Of a DNA stretch of 64,000 bases, positions 25,555 to 34,203 are shown in pieces. The notes under the pieces are model-generated. The model ran no database searches. It worked only from the letters and a program-made list of their open reading frames with translations, and was not told the DNA's origin. Every line of letters starts with the position of its first letter. Position 1 is the first letter of the stretch. The stretch covers positions 310,001 through 374,000 of the forward strand of contig CAVUFH010000003.1 in assembly GCA_963740835.1 (NCBI GenBank). Reading direction: 5' to 3'. The stretch comes from CAVUFH01 sp963740835. GTDB lineage: Bacteria; Actinomycetota; Acidimicrobiia; IMCC26256; PALSA-610. Both the position numbers and the translations under genes were made by a program.

Positions 25555-27144
25555 TTACAGCGGCGAGTTGCCGTGCTTGCGCGACGGCAGCTGCTCGCGC
25601 TTCGTCCGCAACATCGCGAACGCCTGTACGAGCATCTTGCGCGTGTCGCGCGGGTCGATGACGTCGTCCACGTAACCGCGCTCGGCCGCCTGGTACGGGT
25701 TCGAGAACCGCTCGGTGTACTCCTGCACGAGCTCGGCCTGGCGTGCCGCGGGATCGGGGGCAGTCTCGATCTCGCGCCGGAAGATGATGTTCACCGCGCC
25801 GGCCGGGCCCATGACCGCGATCTCGGCCGAGGGCCATGCGTACGCGATGTCGGCACCGATCGACTTGGAGTTCATGACGACATAGGCGCCGCCGTAGCCC
25901 TTGCGGGTGATCACCTGCACGCGGGGCACCGTCGCTTCGCAGTACGCGTAGAGCAACTTGGCGCCGTGCCGGATGATCCCGCCGTACTCCTGGTCGGTGC
26001 CAGGGAGGAAGCCGGGTACGTCGACGAACGTCAGCAGTGGCACGTTGAACGCGTCGCACGTGCGCACGAACCGGGCGGCCTTCTCCGACGCGTCGATGTC
26101 GAGGCAGCCGGCGAGCACCTGCGGCTGGTTCCCGACGATGCCGACGGTGTGACCGTCGAGGCGCGCGAACCCGCACACCATGTTCATGGCCCACAGCGGG
26201 AAGACCTCGAGGAAATCGCCGTCGTCGACGACCTCGGCGATCACCTGCTTCATGTCGTACGGCCGGTTGGGCGAGTCGGGCACGACGTCGATCAGCGCGT
26301 CGCACGGCCGCTCGACGTCGTCGGTCGGCTCGAAGTACGGCGGGTCCTCGAGGTTGTTCGCCGGAAGGAACGACATGAGGTAGCGCACCTGCTCGAGGCA
26401 CGTCCGCTCGTCCGGGTAGACGAACGTCGCGACGCCGGACTTGGTCGCGTGCGTCATCGCGCCGCCGAGCTCCTCCTGCGTCACCTCTTCGCCGGTGACC
26501 GTCTTCACGACGTCCGGCCCGGTGATGAACATGTTCGAGACGCCCTTCACCATGAAGATGAAGTCGGTCATCGCGGGCGAGTAGACCGCGCCACCCGCGC
26601 ACGGCCCGAGCACGACGCTGATCTGCGGGATGACGCCGGACGCCTTCACATTGCGGAAGAAGATGCCGCCGTAGGACGCGAGCGACACGACGCCTTCCTG
26701 GATGCGCGCGCCGCCGCCGTCGTTGAGGCCGATGAGCGGCGCACCGACCGACTCCGCGAGATCCATCACCTTGTGGATCTTCTCGGCATAGACCTCGCCG
26801 AGCGCGCCGCCGAAGACGGTGAAGTCCTGGGAGAACACGAACACCTTGCGGCCGTCGATGCTGCCCCAACCGGTGATGACACCGTCGGTGAGCGGACGGT
26901 TGTTCTCGATGCCGAAGCCGTGGGCGCGGTGCCGGGCGAGCATGTCGAGCTCGACGAACGAACCGTCGTCGAGGAGGATCTCGAGCCGCTCGCGCGCCGT
27001 CAGCTTGCCGCGGTCGTGCTGGCGCTGGATCGCCGCGTCGGACCCGGCGTGGATCGCCTCTTCCTTCAGCTTGGCCAGCTGATCGAGGCGCTCCTGCAAG
27101 GGCACCGGCGTCGCGATCGGTGCACCACCTTCAGTCGATGTCAT
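25555..27144 (-). CDS. pccB: Propionyl-CoA/acyl-CoA carboxylase beta (carboxyltransferase) subunit
   Basis: 529 residues from ATG 27144; 95 more upstream codons in frame are not coding. Family features: RERLEILLDDGSFVELD, DGVITGWGSIDGRKVFVFSQDFTVFGGALGE, GLNDGGGARIQEG (acyl-CoA oxyanion region), FLPGTDQEYGGIIRHGAKLLYAY and GGAYVVMNSK (biotin side). It transfers CO2 from biotin to propionyl-CoA or a similar acyl-CoA. No biotinylated alpha subunit is in the window. In the ethylmalonyl-CoA pathway it would carboxylate the propionyl-CoA released late in the route. The leader resembles that of the ccr gene. Confidence 0.95.
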   Translation of the reverse strand: MTSTEGGAPIATPVPLQERLDQLAKLKEEAIHAGSDAAIQRQHDRGKLTARERLEILLDDGSFVELDMLARHRAHGFGIENNRPLTDGVITGWGSIDGRKVFVFSQDFTVFGGALGEVYAEKIHKVMDLAESVGAPLIGLNDGGGARIQEGVVSLASYGGIFFRNVKASGVIPQISVVLGPCAGGAVYSPAMTDFIFMVKGVSNMFITGPDVVKTVTGEEVTQEELGGAMTHATKSGVATFVYPDERTCLEQVRYLMSFLPANNLEDPPYFEPTDDVERPCDALIDVVPDSPNRPYDMKQVIAEVVDDGDFLEVFPLWAMNMVCGFARLDGHTVGIVGNQPQVLAGCLDIDASEKAARFVRTCDAFNVPLLTFVDVPGFLPGTDQEYGGIIRHGAKLLYAYCEATVPRVQVITRKGYGGAYVVMNSKSIGADIAYAWPSAEIAVMGPAGAVNIIFRREIETAPDPAARQAELVQEYTERFSNPYQAAERGYVDDVIDPRDTRKMLVQAFAMLRTKREQLPSRKHGNSPL

Positions 27145-27222
27145 GTCTACGGGTCGCTTCTCTCCGCGCCATTCGGCCTTCGGCCAGCGGGGCTCCGTTC
27201 CGCTCCGTGACCGGAGGCTACT
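27145..27222 (-). promoter_or_regulatory. Leader of pccB, shared with ccr
   Basis: A 30-base core at 27177-27206 matches 25 of 30 positions of 30253-30282 upstream of ccr; both contain AGCCCCGCT in transcript direction. The core lies 32 bases before the pccB ATG, and 34 before that of ccr. The GGCC-GAA-GGCC hairpin in this copy is not kept in the other. Reads as a shared regulatory site or leader, not proven. Confidence 0.5.
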
Positions 27223-27259
27223 TCGCGCCCGTGCGAGCCCCTCGCGAGGGGCGCGCCGG

Positions 27260-28402
27260 CTACGGGGGCGTCGCGCCGTAGGAGTCGTAGACGCGGCCTG
27301 CGGCCTCGGCCGCGGCGCGCGCCGAGGTGTACTGGTACGACGAGATGCCGCCGGGTGACCACGGGTCGACCGAGCCGGCCGCGATCGCCCGTTCGGACTT
27401 CTCGACGATCCCGAACTCCTCGCGGACATCCGCGACCGGACGATCGGCGTGCTCGAACCAGTCGACGCTCAACAGGTCACGGCCGCCCGTGTGCGCGCCG
27501 CACAGCGCGCCGCGGCGCATCGCGTCGGCAAGACGCGCCGGCATCCCTTCCTCCGACAGGTGGCCGCGGTCGTACGCGAACAAGCCGGCGGCGCTCGGCA
27601 GATATCCGGTCTCGAACAGGCTGACGACCATGGCGAGAAGGCTGAAGCCGCGCGGGTCGTCGTTCGCGCGCGCGATGAGCCCGAACACCTCGATCTCGCA
27701 CTCGACGGTGGAGCCGTAGTCGGTGAGCACGTGCACCCAGTCGTGCTGCGCAAGCAGCGGTGGCGCGCTCTCCGGCAATCCGGGGAACGAGAACCCGCGC
27801 GCCGCGTAGAAGCGCGAGATCCCTTGACCCAGTGAGCCGTCCGGGCAGTCCGCGAGGGCATCCCAGCGCGCCGCGAGCTCTGGGTCATGGCAGCGCATCT
27901 CCCACGCTTCGTCGAGCGCGCGCGACGTGTGCAGATGTTCGGTGTGCGTCGGGTCCCACGTCTCCATGTAGCCGCTGCGCTGGAAATCGATCAGGGCGAG
28001 GCCGAGGCTCCCGCTTGCATACCGACGCGCAAGGTGCAACAGGGAGTCGTCGACACCCAGCTCGGCGGCGTACGTCTCGACCCGTTCCGCAACCTCGGGT
28101 GGCAGCGGCACCAGCACCAGCTCCGCCAGCAACATGAACTGCACCATGCGCGACCGGAAGCCGGCGTCCCGGCGGGCGAGTCCGCGCGCCAAGCCTTCGG
28201 GCCCGGGCTTCTCGACCGCAACAACGGGCACCGCGAACCCGGTCATCGACTCGGTCAGCGATTCGATCAGGACGCGCTGCAGCTGGGTCAGGCCACCCGG
28301 CGGCGCCGCCGCGGCCGCGACGCCACCGGCGATGAGACGGGCCTCGGCCGCGTCCGGCGGCAGCAGGAGCACTTCGTCAGCGGTCGGCAGCGGTACTGGC
28401 AT
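27260..28402 (-). CDS. Conserved protein with Coq4-like HDxxH-x11-E motif
   Basis: 380 residues from ATG 28402, which has GGAG six bases upstream (a TTG at 28414 is also open). I do not recognise the whole protein. Its middle reads AQHDWVHVLTDYGSTVECE: His220-Asp221-x-x-His224 followed by eleven residues and Glu236. That is the metal motif of Coq4 proteins of quinone biosynthesis, and the VLT-YG context also fits. The N-terminal 100 residues are helical and hydrophobic enough for membrane contact. It sits between the epimerase and pccB, transcribed with them, which suggests a link to CoA or quinone metabolism. A lyase/decarboxylase role is only a guess. Confidence 0.7.
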   Translation of the reverse strand: MPVPLPTADEVLLLPPDAAEARLIAGGVAAAAAPPGGLTQLQRVLIESLTESMTGFAVPVVAVEKPGPEGLARGLARRDAGFRSRMVQFMLLAELVLVPLPPEVAERVETYAAELGVDDSLLHLARRYASGSLGLALIDFQRSGYMETWDPTHTEHLHTSRALDEAWEMRCHDPELAARWDALADCPDGSLGQGISRFYAARGFSFPGLPESAPPLLAQHDWVHVLTDYGSTVECEIEVFGLIARANDDPRGFSLLAMVVSLFETGYLPSAAGLFAYDRGHLSEEGMPARLADAMRRGALCGAHTGGRDLLSVDWFEHADRPVADVREEFGIVEKSERAIAAGSVDPWSPGGISSYQYTSARAAAEAAGRVYDSYGATPP

Positions 28403-28432
28403 CGGGCGCTCCAACTCCCACCCGCAGTCGAT

Positions 28433-28831
28433 CTATTCCTGGACGAGCTCGATCAGGGTGCCGAAGGCGGTCTTCGGGTGCACGAACGCGACCGTGGTGC
28501 CGCGCGAGCCGGGTCGGGGTGCTTCGTCGATGACGCGGTGGCCGTGCTTCTTCACCGAGTCGAGCGCGGCGGCGACGTCGTCGACGCGGTAACCGACGTG
28601 GTGCAGTCCTTCGCCTTTGCTCGCCAGGTACTTCGCCACCGGCGAGTCGTCGCGCACGGGCGTGAGCAGTTGGATGTACGAGTCGGCAACCTTCAGCAAC
28701 GCTTCTTCGACGCCGTCCTTCTCGACGACCTCGCGGTGCTCGACCTCGCAGCCGTACGTGGTCCGGTAGTAGTCGATCGCGCTTTCGAGGTCGTTGACGG
28801 CGATGGCGATGTGGTCGATCTCGGTGAACAA
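28433..28831 (-). CDS. mce: Methylmalonyl-CoA/ethylmalonyl-CoA epimerase
   Basis: 132 residues from TTG 28831, chosen because AAAGGAG precedes it by about six bases; the longer frame upstream is not coding. It is a VOC-fold protein: IDHIAIAVNDLESAIDYY (metal His), GLHHVGYRVDDV, and GTLIELVQ with the metal Glu at the C-terminus, all as in methylmalonyl-CoA epimerases. It interconverts the 2R and 2S forms of branched malonyl-CoAs. It is 40 bases downstream of ccr, whose product needs epimerisation before the mutase, so the same enzyme may act on both ethylmalonyl- and methylmalonyl-CoA. Confidence 0.9.
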   Translation of the reverse strand: MFTEIDHIAIAVNDLESAIDYYRTTYGCEVEHREVVEKDGVEEALLKVADSYIQLLTPVRDDSPVAKYLASKGEGLHHVGYRVDDVAAALDSVKKHGHRVIDEAPRPGSRGTTVAFVHPKTAFGTLIELVQE

Positions 28832-28871
28832 GGTGCTCCTTTCGCGCGACGTGCGGATCTCGGCCGGCCGC

Positions 28872-30218
28872 TCAGATCGCGTGCCGACGGAACAACGTGA
28901 TCTGATCGAGGTGTTGCGCCCGCCGCGCGTCATCGGTGACGCCGAGGCCCTCTTCGGGTGCGAGGCACAACACGCCGACCTTGCCCTCGACCAGGTTGTG
29001 GTGCACCTGATTCGCGGCTTCGCCCGTCTGCTCGAGCGGATACACCTTCGACAACGTCGGGTGGATCTTGCCTTCGCCGATCAACCGGTTCGCTTCCCAA
29101 GCCTCGCGGTAGTTGGCGAAGTGGCAGCCCTTCAGCGTCTTCAGGTTCATCCAGAGGTAGCGGTTGTCGTACTCGATGTTGTAGCCCGACGTCGCCGCGC
29201 ACGTGATGATCATGCCGCCGCGCTTCGCGACGAACACCGACGCGCCCATCGTCGAACGACCCGGGTGTTCGAACACGATGTCGACGTCACGACCGATCAG
29301 CTCACGGATCTTCTTGCCGAGCCGCAACCATTCCTTGGGATCCTGCGTGTGCTCGTCGCTCCAGAACTTGTAACCCTCGGCGCGGCGGTCGATCACCGCT
29401 TCGCAACCCATCTCGTTGAGCAGGGCGACCCGCTTCTCGGACGACACGACGCCGACCGGCGTGCCGCCGCCGTTCAGCACGTACTGCGTGGCGTAGGCGC
29501 CGATGCCACCCGTCGCGCCCCAGACGAGCACACCCTGGCCTTGGGTCATCTGCGAGCCGTTCGGGCTGACGATCATGCGGTAGCTCGTGCTGTTGCACAG
29601 CGCGTTGCACGCCGCTTCTTCCCACGACAAGTGCTTGGGCTTCGGCATCAGTTGGTTCGCCTTCACCACCGCGATCTCCGCGAGGCCACCGAAGTTCGTC
29701 TCGAAACCCCAGATGCGCTGGTTGGTTGCCATCATCGAGTCGTCGTGCGCGCTCGGGTCCTGGTCGTCGACGTGCAAGCAGTGCACGGTGACGTCCGCGC
29801 CCGGCTTCCAGTTGCGCACCGCCGAGCCGGTGCGCAACACGACGCCCGCGGCATCGGAGCCGATGACGTGGTACGGCTGGTCGTGGCGCGCGCCCCACAT
29901 CGACTCCCGCCCGAGCCGCTTCAGGAAGCCGAACGTCGGGAGCGGCTCGAAGATCGACGTCCACACCGTGTTGAAGTTGATCGCGGACGCCATCACCGCG
30001 ACGTACGCCTCGTCGGGCGCGAGCTCCGGCAGCGGGAACTCCTCGACGTGCACAGACTTGCGCGGATCCTTTTCCTCGGACTCGATGCCTTCGAACATCT
30101 CCTGCTCGTCGGCCTTCACGAGGGCGCCTCGCACCGACGCCGGGACATCGAGCGCCCCGATCTCGTCGGCCGGCGCACCCTGGAGAATCGCATCGCGGAT
30201 TTCATCGATGTCCGTCAT
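28872..30218 (-). CDS. ccr: Crotonyl-CoA carboxylase/reductase
   Basis: 448 residues, a zinc-independent MDR-family enzyme that reductively carboxylates crotonyl-CoA to ethylmalonyl-CoA with NADPH and CO2. Features: SAINFNTVWTSIFEP, QPYHVIGSDAAGVV, GFETNFGG, WGATGGIGAYA (NADPH loop) and FEHPGRSTMG. The CO2-holding residues described for the Kitasatospora enzyme (Asn81, Phe170, Glu171, His365) appear as Asn81, Phe172, Glu173 and His366, so true carboxylation, not just reduction, is expected. This is the signature enzyme of the ethylmalonyl-CoA pathway. It starts a minus-strand run with mce and the Coq4-like gene and diverges from the thiolase. Confidence 0.95.
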   Translation of the reverse strand: MTDIDEIRDAILQGAPADEIGALDVPASVRGALVKADEQEMFEGIESEEKDPRKSVHVEEFPLPELAPDEAYVAVMASAINFNTVWTSIFEPLPTFGFLKRLGRESMWGARHDQPYHVIGSDAAGVVLRTGSAVRNWKPGADVTVHCLHVDDQDPSAHDDSMMATNQRIWGFETNFGGLAEIAVVKANQLMPKPKHLSWEEAACNALCNSTSYRMIVSPNGSQMTQGQGVLVWGATGGIGAYATQYVLNGGGTPVGVVSSEKRVALLNEMGCEAVIDRRAEGYKFWSDEHTQDPKEWLRLGKKIRELIGRDVDIVFEHPGRSTMGASVFVAKRGGMIITCAATSGYNIEYDNRYLWMNLKTLKGCHFANYREAWEANRLIGEGKIHPTLSKVYPLEQTGEAANQVHHNLVEGKVGVLCLAPEEGLGVTDDARRAQHLDQITLFRRHAI

Positions 30219-30375
30219 GTCTCTTGGTCACTCTCACTTCGCGCCGGCCGGACCTGCGGCGAGCGGGGCTGCGTTTCGTTCCTGGACGTCCGAACCTACT
30301 GGCCAGTAGCGAGGGGGAACCACCCGTCCCTACACTGTCCGACCTGCCCAGCAAGCGCTCTGCGGAGGAGGCCAT
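30219..30375. promoter_or_regulatory. Divergent ccr/thiolase control region
   Basis: 157 bases between two pathway genes read outward. The ccr side carries the element shared with pccB (core 30253-30282). The thiolase side has GGAGGAGG directly before the ATG. Promoters for both must lie here; I cannot place their boxes confidently. Confidence 0.55.
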
Positions 30376-31560
30376 ATGTCCGGCTCGGTGATCGTGGGAT
30401 CGGCGCGTACGCCGATCGGGAAGTTGTCCGGAGCGTTCACCGACTTCACCGCGATGGACCTCGGCGGCGTCGCGATCAAGGCTGCGCTCGAGCGTGCCGG
30501 CGTCGGGCCGGAACAGGTCGACTACGTGCTCATGGGCCAGGTGCTCCAAGCCGGCCAAGGTCAGATCACCGCGCGCCAGGCCGCGGTGAACGCGGGCATC
30601 CCGCTGAGCGTCCCCGCGATGACCGTCAACAAGGTGTGCCTCTCCGGCATCAACGCGATCTACCTGGCCGACCAGATGATCAAGGCCGGCGACGCCGAAG
30701 TCGTCGTCGCCGGCGGCATGGAGTCGATGACCCGCGCCCCCTACATCCTCCCGGGTGCGCGCGCCGGCTACCGCATGGGCAACAACGAGGTCATCGACTC
30801 GATGATCAACGACGGTTTGTGGTGTGCGTTCGACGCAGTGCACATGGGCAGCGGCACCGAGCAGTACGTCACCGACACCGGCGCCATCACCCGCGCGCAG
30901 CAGGACGAGCTCGCGGCGAAGAGCCATGAGCGTGCCGCGGCCGCGCAGAAGGAAGGACGCTTCGCGGAGGAGATCGCGCCGGTTTCGATCCCGCAGCGCA
31001 AGGGCGACCCGATCGTGGTCGACGCCGACGAAGGCGTCCGCCCCGGCACCACTCCCGAATCGCTCGGAGGGCTGCGCCCCGCGTTCTCGAAGGACGGCAC
31101 GATCACGGCCGGCAACGCCTCGCAGATCTCCGACGGTGCGGCCGCGGTCATCGTGATGAGCCGGGCCAAGGCCGAAGAGCTCGGCGCGACGCCGCTCGCC
31201 GAATTGCTCGGCTATGGCATGGTCGCGGGTCCGGACCCGTCGCTGCTGCACCAGCCGTCGCGCTCGATCAAGCGCGCCCTCGACAGCATCGACATGACCG
31301 TCTCCGACATCGATCTGTTCGAGCTCAACGAGGCGTTCGCCGCAGTCGGCCTCGCGTCGATGAAGGACCTCGGCATCTCCGACGACGTCGTGAACGTCAA
31401 CGGCGGCGCGATCGCACTCGGCCACCCGGTCGGTGCGTCGGGAACGCGCGTCGTGCTCACGCTCATCAACGAACTGCGCCGGCGCGGCGGCGGGACCGGT
31501 GCGGCCGCGCTGTGCGGTGGCGGCGGTCAAGGCGACGCCGCGATCATCCGCACGCTGTAA
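30376..31560 (+). CDS. Acetyl-CoA acetyltransferase (thiolase)
   Basis: 394 residues. Thiolase signatures and catalytic residues are complete: Cys88 in NKVCLSG, His350 in GGAIALGHPVGASG and Cys380 in ALCGGGGQG; MSGSVIVGSARTPIGKLSG is the usual start, with GGAGGAGG just upstream. Strong similarity in pattern to biosynthetic acetoacetyl-CoA thiolases (AtoB/PhaA). It condenses two acetyl-CoA to acetoacetyl-CoA, the entry to the ethylmalonyl-CoA route or to polyhydroxybutyrate, and diverges from ccr. Confidence 0.95.
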   Translation: MSGSVIVGSARTPIGKLSGAFTDFTAMDLGGVAIKAALERAGVGPEQVDYVLMGQVLQAGQGQITARQAAVNAGIPLSVPAMTVNKVCLSGINAIYLADQMIKAGDAEVVVAGGMESMTRAPYILPGARAGYRMGNNEVIDSMINDGLWCAFDAVHMGSGTEQYVTDTGAITRAQQDELAAKSHERAAAAQKEGRFAEEIAPVSIPQRKGDPIVVDADEGVRPGTTPESLGGLRPAFSKDGTITAGNASQISDGAAAVIVMSRAKAEELGATPLAELLGYGMVAGPDPSLLHQPSRSIKRALDSIDMTVSDIDLFELNEAFAAVGLASMKDLGISDDVVNVNGGAIALGHPVGASGTRVVLTLINELRRRGGGTGAAALCGGGGQGDAAIIRTL

Positions 31561-31622
31561 CGCGCTCGCGAAGTCCTGCGCAGAAACCATAGCGGTCGCC
31601 GGCCGACCGTTATGGTTCCCTC

Positions 31623-32459
31623 GTGGTACCTGAGCTGCGACCGCGCAGTGTGGGCGAGGTACTGGACGCGGCGGTTCGGCTGTACCGCGCCCGCTTCGGT
31701 GCGCTCATGACCGTGTCGATCGCGGTGTTGATCCCGGTGTCGATCCTGAGCATGTTCGTCCTGCTGTCGGCGCTGCCGGACGAAGGGCCGGTCGGGGTCT
31801 CCACCAGCTCGCCCGTTTTCGACACCGGTGACAACGCCGCGCAGTTCGGCGCGATCCTCGTGACCGCGATCCTCTCCGCGCTGGCGACGACGTTCGTGAC
31901 CGCCGCGACCACGCGGCTCGTCGCGGACGCGTACATCGGCCAGCACTCCGACACGCGCGAAGCGATCCGGGCGACCGTGGGCCGGGTCTTCCCGCTGATC
32001 GGCCTGAGCCTCGTCGCGTGGGTCGCGACCACGATCGGCTTCTTCTTCTGCTTCGTGCCCGGGTTCTGGCTGCAGGCCGCGTGGTGTGTCGCGGTCCCGG
32101 CGCTGCTCCTCGAAGGCCTCGGCGTGTTCCGTGCGCTCGGTCGCTCGTTCCAGCTCACCAAGGTCAAGTTCTGGCTCGCCTTCGGCGTGTTCTGGCTCAG
32201 CCAGCTGCTCGTGCTGGCGCTGTCGACCGGGCTCGCGGCCGCGTTCGCGTGGGCAACCCGCTCGAACGGCAGCGACAGCGGCAGCGTCATCGCGCAATCG
32301 GTCGCGAACGCGGCCGCGTCGATCATCACGGTTCCGTTCGCGGCGACCGCGATCGTCGCGCTCTACTTCGATCTTCGCATCCGTGCCGAGGCGTTCGACG
32401 TGCAGATGATGATCGCCGGGCTCGACGACAAGCGCGCACCCGGCTCCGTGCCGGCGTGA
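31623..32459 (+). CDS. Multi-pass membrane protein (glycerophosphodiesterase-membrane-domain-like)
   Basis: 278 residues from GTG 31623 with about six hydrophobic helices. The start PELRPRSVGEVLDAAVRLYRARFGAL and the middle FVPGFWLQAAWCVAVPALLLEGLGVFRALGRSFQLTKVKFW are typical of the membrane domain found in actinobacterial YciC/GlpQ-membrane-like proteins. It heads the DUF4129-DUF4350-MoxR-DUF58 cluster, an arrangement often seen in Actinobacteria. Function unknown. Confidence 0.82.
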   Translation: MVPELRPRSVGEVLDAAVRLYRARFGALMTVSIAVLIPVSILSMFVLLSALPDEGPVGVSTSSPVFDTGDNAAQFGAILVTAILSALATTFVTAATTRLVADAYIGQHSDTREAIRATVGRVFPLIGLSLVAWVATTIGFFFCFVPGFWLQAAWCVAVPALLLEGLGVFRALGRSFQLTKVKFWLAFGVFWLSQLLVLALSTGLAAAFAWATRSNGSDSGSVIAQSVANAAASIITVPFAATAIVALYFDLRIRAEAFDVQMMIAGLDDKRAPGSVPA

Positions 32460-32498
32460 TCCTCCAGCAGGCGGTCGACCCCGACACCGCGCGCGGAC

Positions 32499-33089
32499 GT
32501 GCGCGACATCCTCGGTGACCGCCGCTACCGAAGTGACCCCGCGCCGCGCCCGTTCCGCGGGCCAATCGAATGGCTGGGCGACCGGCTCGCGACGATCGCG
32601 CGATGGATCGGCGACGTCGTCACCGCGGTCCCCTGGTTCGTCTGGCTCGCAGTCGGACTCGTGCTCGTCGCCCTCGTCCTGCGTTGGATCGTCGCGCGAA
32701 CCCAACGATCGCGGACCGCACCGAGCGGGGTGCGGCAACCGCGCGTCGGCACTGCCACCGACGATCCGGCCGCGCTCGAACGCGAAGCCGAGGAAGCCGA
32801 ACGCGCGGGCGACTTGGAGCGGGCCGTGCGACTGCGGTTCCGCGCCGGTCTGCTCCGGCTCGGTGACCGCGGCGCGATCGAGTACCGGCCCTCGCTCACG
32901 ACGTCGGAGGTGCGTGGACAGCTCGGGTCCGAGACGTTCGACCAGCTCGCCGAGACATTCGACGAGGTCGCGTACGGCGGCCACCGGGCCGAACCGCCCG
33001 ACGTCGCGGCCGCACGTACCGGCTGGTCGCGTGTCGTCAACGAGGGTGTCGTCGCGGCGGGTGGGGCCAAGGGCGGACGCCGGCGATGA
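32499..33089 (+). CDS. DUF4129 domain membrane protein
   Basis: 196 residues from GTG 32499, the only start left after an in-frame stop at 32457. One membrane helix (WFVWLAVGLVLVALVLRWIV), then a soluble region with AGDLERAVRLRFRAGLLRLGDRGAI and TFDEVAYGGHRAEPPD, which are DUF4129 hallmarks. Such proteins accompany MoxR/DUF58 genes and resemble the C-terminal part of some transglutaminase-like proteins. Its stop overlaps the next start (ATGA). Confidence 0.85.
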   Translation: MRDILGDRRYRSDPAPRPFRGPIEWLGDRLATIARWIGDVVTAVPWFVWLAVGLVLVALVLRWIVARTQRSRTAPSGVRQPRVGTATDDPAALEREAEEAERAGDLERAVRLRFRAGLLRLGDRGAIEYRPSLTTSEVRGQLGSETFDQLAETFDEVAYGGHRAEPPDVAAARTGWSRVVNEGVVAAGGAKGGRRR

Positions 33090-34201
33090 CGAACCGCGCG
33101 CAACGCAACGTCATCGTCACGCTCGTCGTCCTCGTGCTGCTGGTCGTCGTCATCAACCTGATCGCCCGCGCGCTCGACTCTGCGGTCGGTGGGAGCCAGC
33201 CCGGCGGCGCGAGCGGTTCGTCCTACGCGACCAATGGCGCCGGCCTGTCTGCGTACGCGCAATTGCTCGCGGATTACGGCCATCCGGTGCAACGCCAGCG
33301 CGGCAACCTCGGGAGCCGCGCGCTCGACCCGAGCGACCTGCTGATCCTCAGCGGGTCGGAGCGACCGGAGCCGCTCCGACCTGATGAGCTCGCCACAATC
33401 ACGACCTTCCTCGACGAGGGCGGCCGGGCCGTCCTGATCGAGGTGCGTGCGCAAGACGTGCAGGCGATCACCGGCACCGCGCTGGACGTTGTCGGCGGTG
33501 TCCGCGACTACCACGAGTTCGCGCCGCAGCTCGGCGACCTGCGAACAGTCCGGACCGACGGCCGGTTTGCGTATTCACCGCACCGAGCCGTCACCGTGCT
33601 CGCGAGCCAAACGGACCGTGCCCTCCTGGTTTCGACGCGTGCGAGCGCGGGCTCCGTCCTGTTGCTCGCGGAGGCGACACCGCTGCAGAACGCCGCGATC
33701 GGCAAAGCCGACAACGCCGCGTTCGGGCTCGCACTTCCCGATCCCGATCAGCCGGTGGTGTTCGCCGAAGGCGTGCACGGGTACGGGCAACGCAGCGGCC
33801 TGGCCGCGCTCCCCGATCGCTGGAAGGCCGGGCTCGTGCTGCTCGGCCTGGCCGCGATCCTGTTCGCCTGGTCGCGCGCCCGCCGGCTGGGTCCGCCGGA
33901 TCGACCCGATCGCGAGCTCCCGCCCGCGCGGTCGCAGTATGTCGACGCGATGGCCGACACGCTCGAGCACACGCAGGATCGCGCGCGTGCGCTCGCGCCA
34001 CTGGGCGAGTGGGCGCGCAACCGGATCAAGGTCGGCGCCGGCCTTCCACCCGACGCAGATCGCGATGCCGTCGCCGCGGCCGCGCGGCGCATGGGTCTGT
34101 CGGACGCCGAGATCGTGACACTGTGGCAACCGCCCGTCGACGATGACGAGGTGCTGTCGCTCGGGCGCGTCGCGACCCGCGTGACCGACGAAGGGGCGTA
34201 A
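33086..34201 (+). CDS. DUF4350 domain membrane protein
   Basis: 371 residues. An N-terminal membrane helix (VIVTLVVLVLLVVVINLIA), an outer domain of about 200 residues with SAYAQLLADYGHPVQRQRG and TFLDEGGRAVLIE, a second helix (AGLVLLGLAAILFAWSRA) and a cytoplasmic tail. The DUF4350 domain is a GATase-like fold of unknown role. It overlaps the DUF4129 gene and is two bases before MoxR, so the whole run is one coupled operon. Confidence 0.87.
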   Translation: MTNRAQRNVIVTLVVLVLLVVVINLIARALDSAVGGSQPGGASGSSYATNGAGLSAYAQLLADYGHPVQRQRGNLGSRALDPSDLLILSGSERPEPLRPDELATITTFLDEGGRAVLIEVRAQDVQAITGTALDVVGGVRDYHEFAPQLGDLRTVRTDGRFAYSPHRAVTVLASQTDRALLVSTRASAGSVLLLAEATPLQNAAIGKADNAAFGLALPDPDQPVVFAEGVHGYGQRSGLAALPDRWKAGLVLLGLAAILFAWSRARRLGPPDRPDRELPPARSQYVDAMADTLEHTQDRARALAPLGEWARNRIKVGAGLPPDADRDAVAAAARRMGLSDAEIVTLWQPPVDDDEVLSLGRVATRVTDEGA

Positions 34202-34203
34202 CG

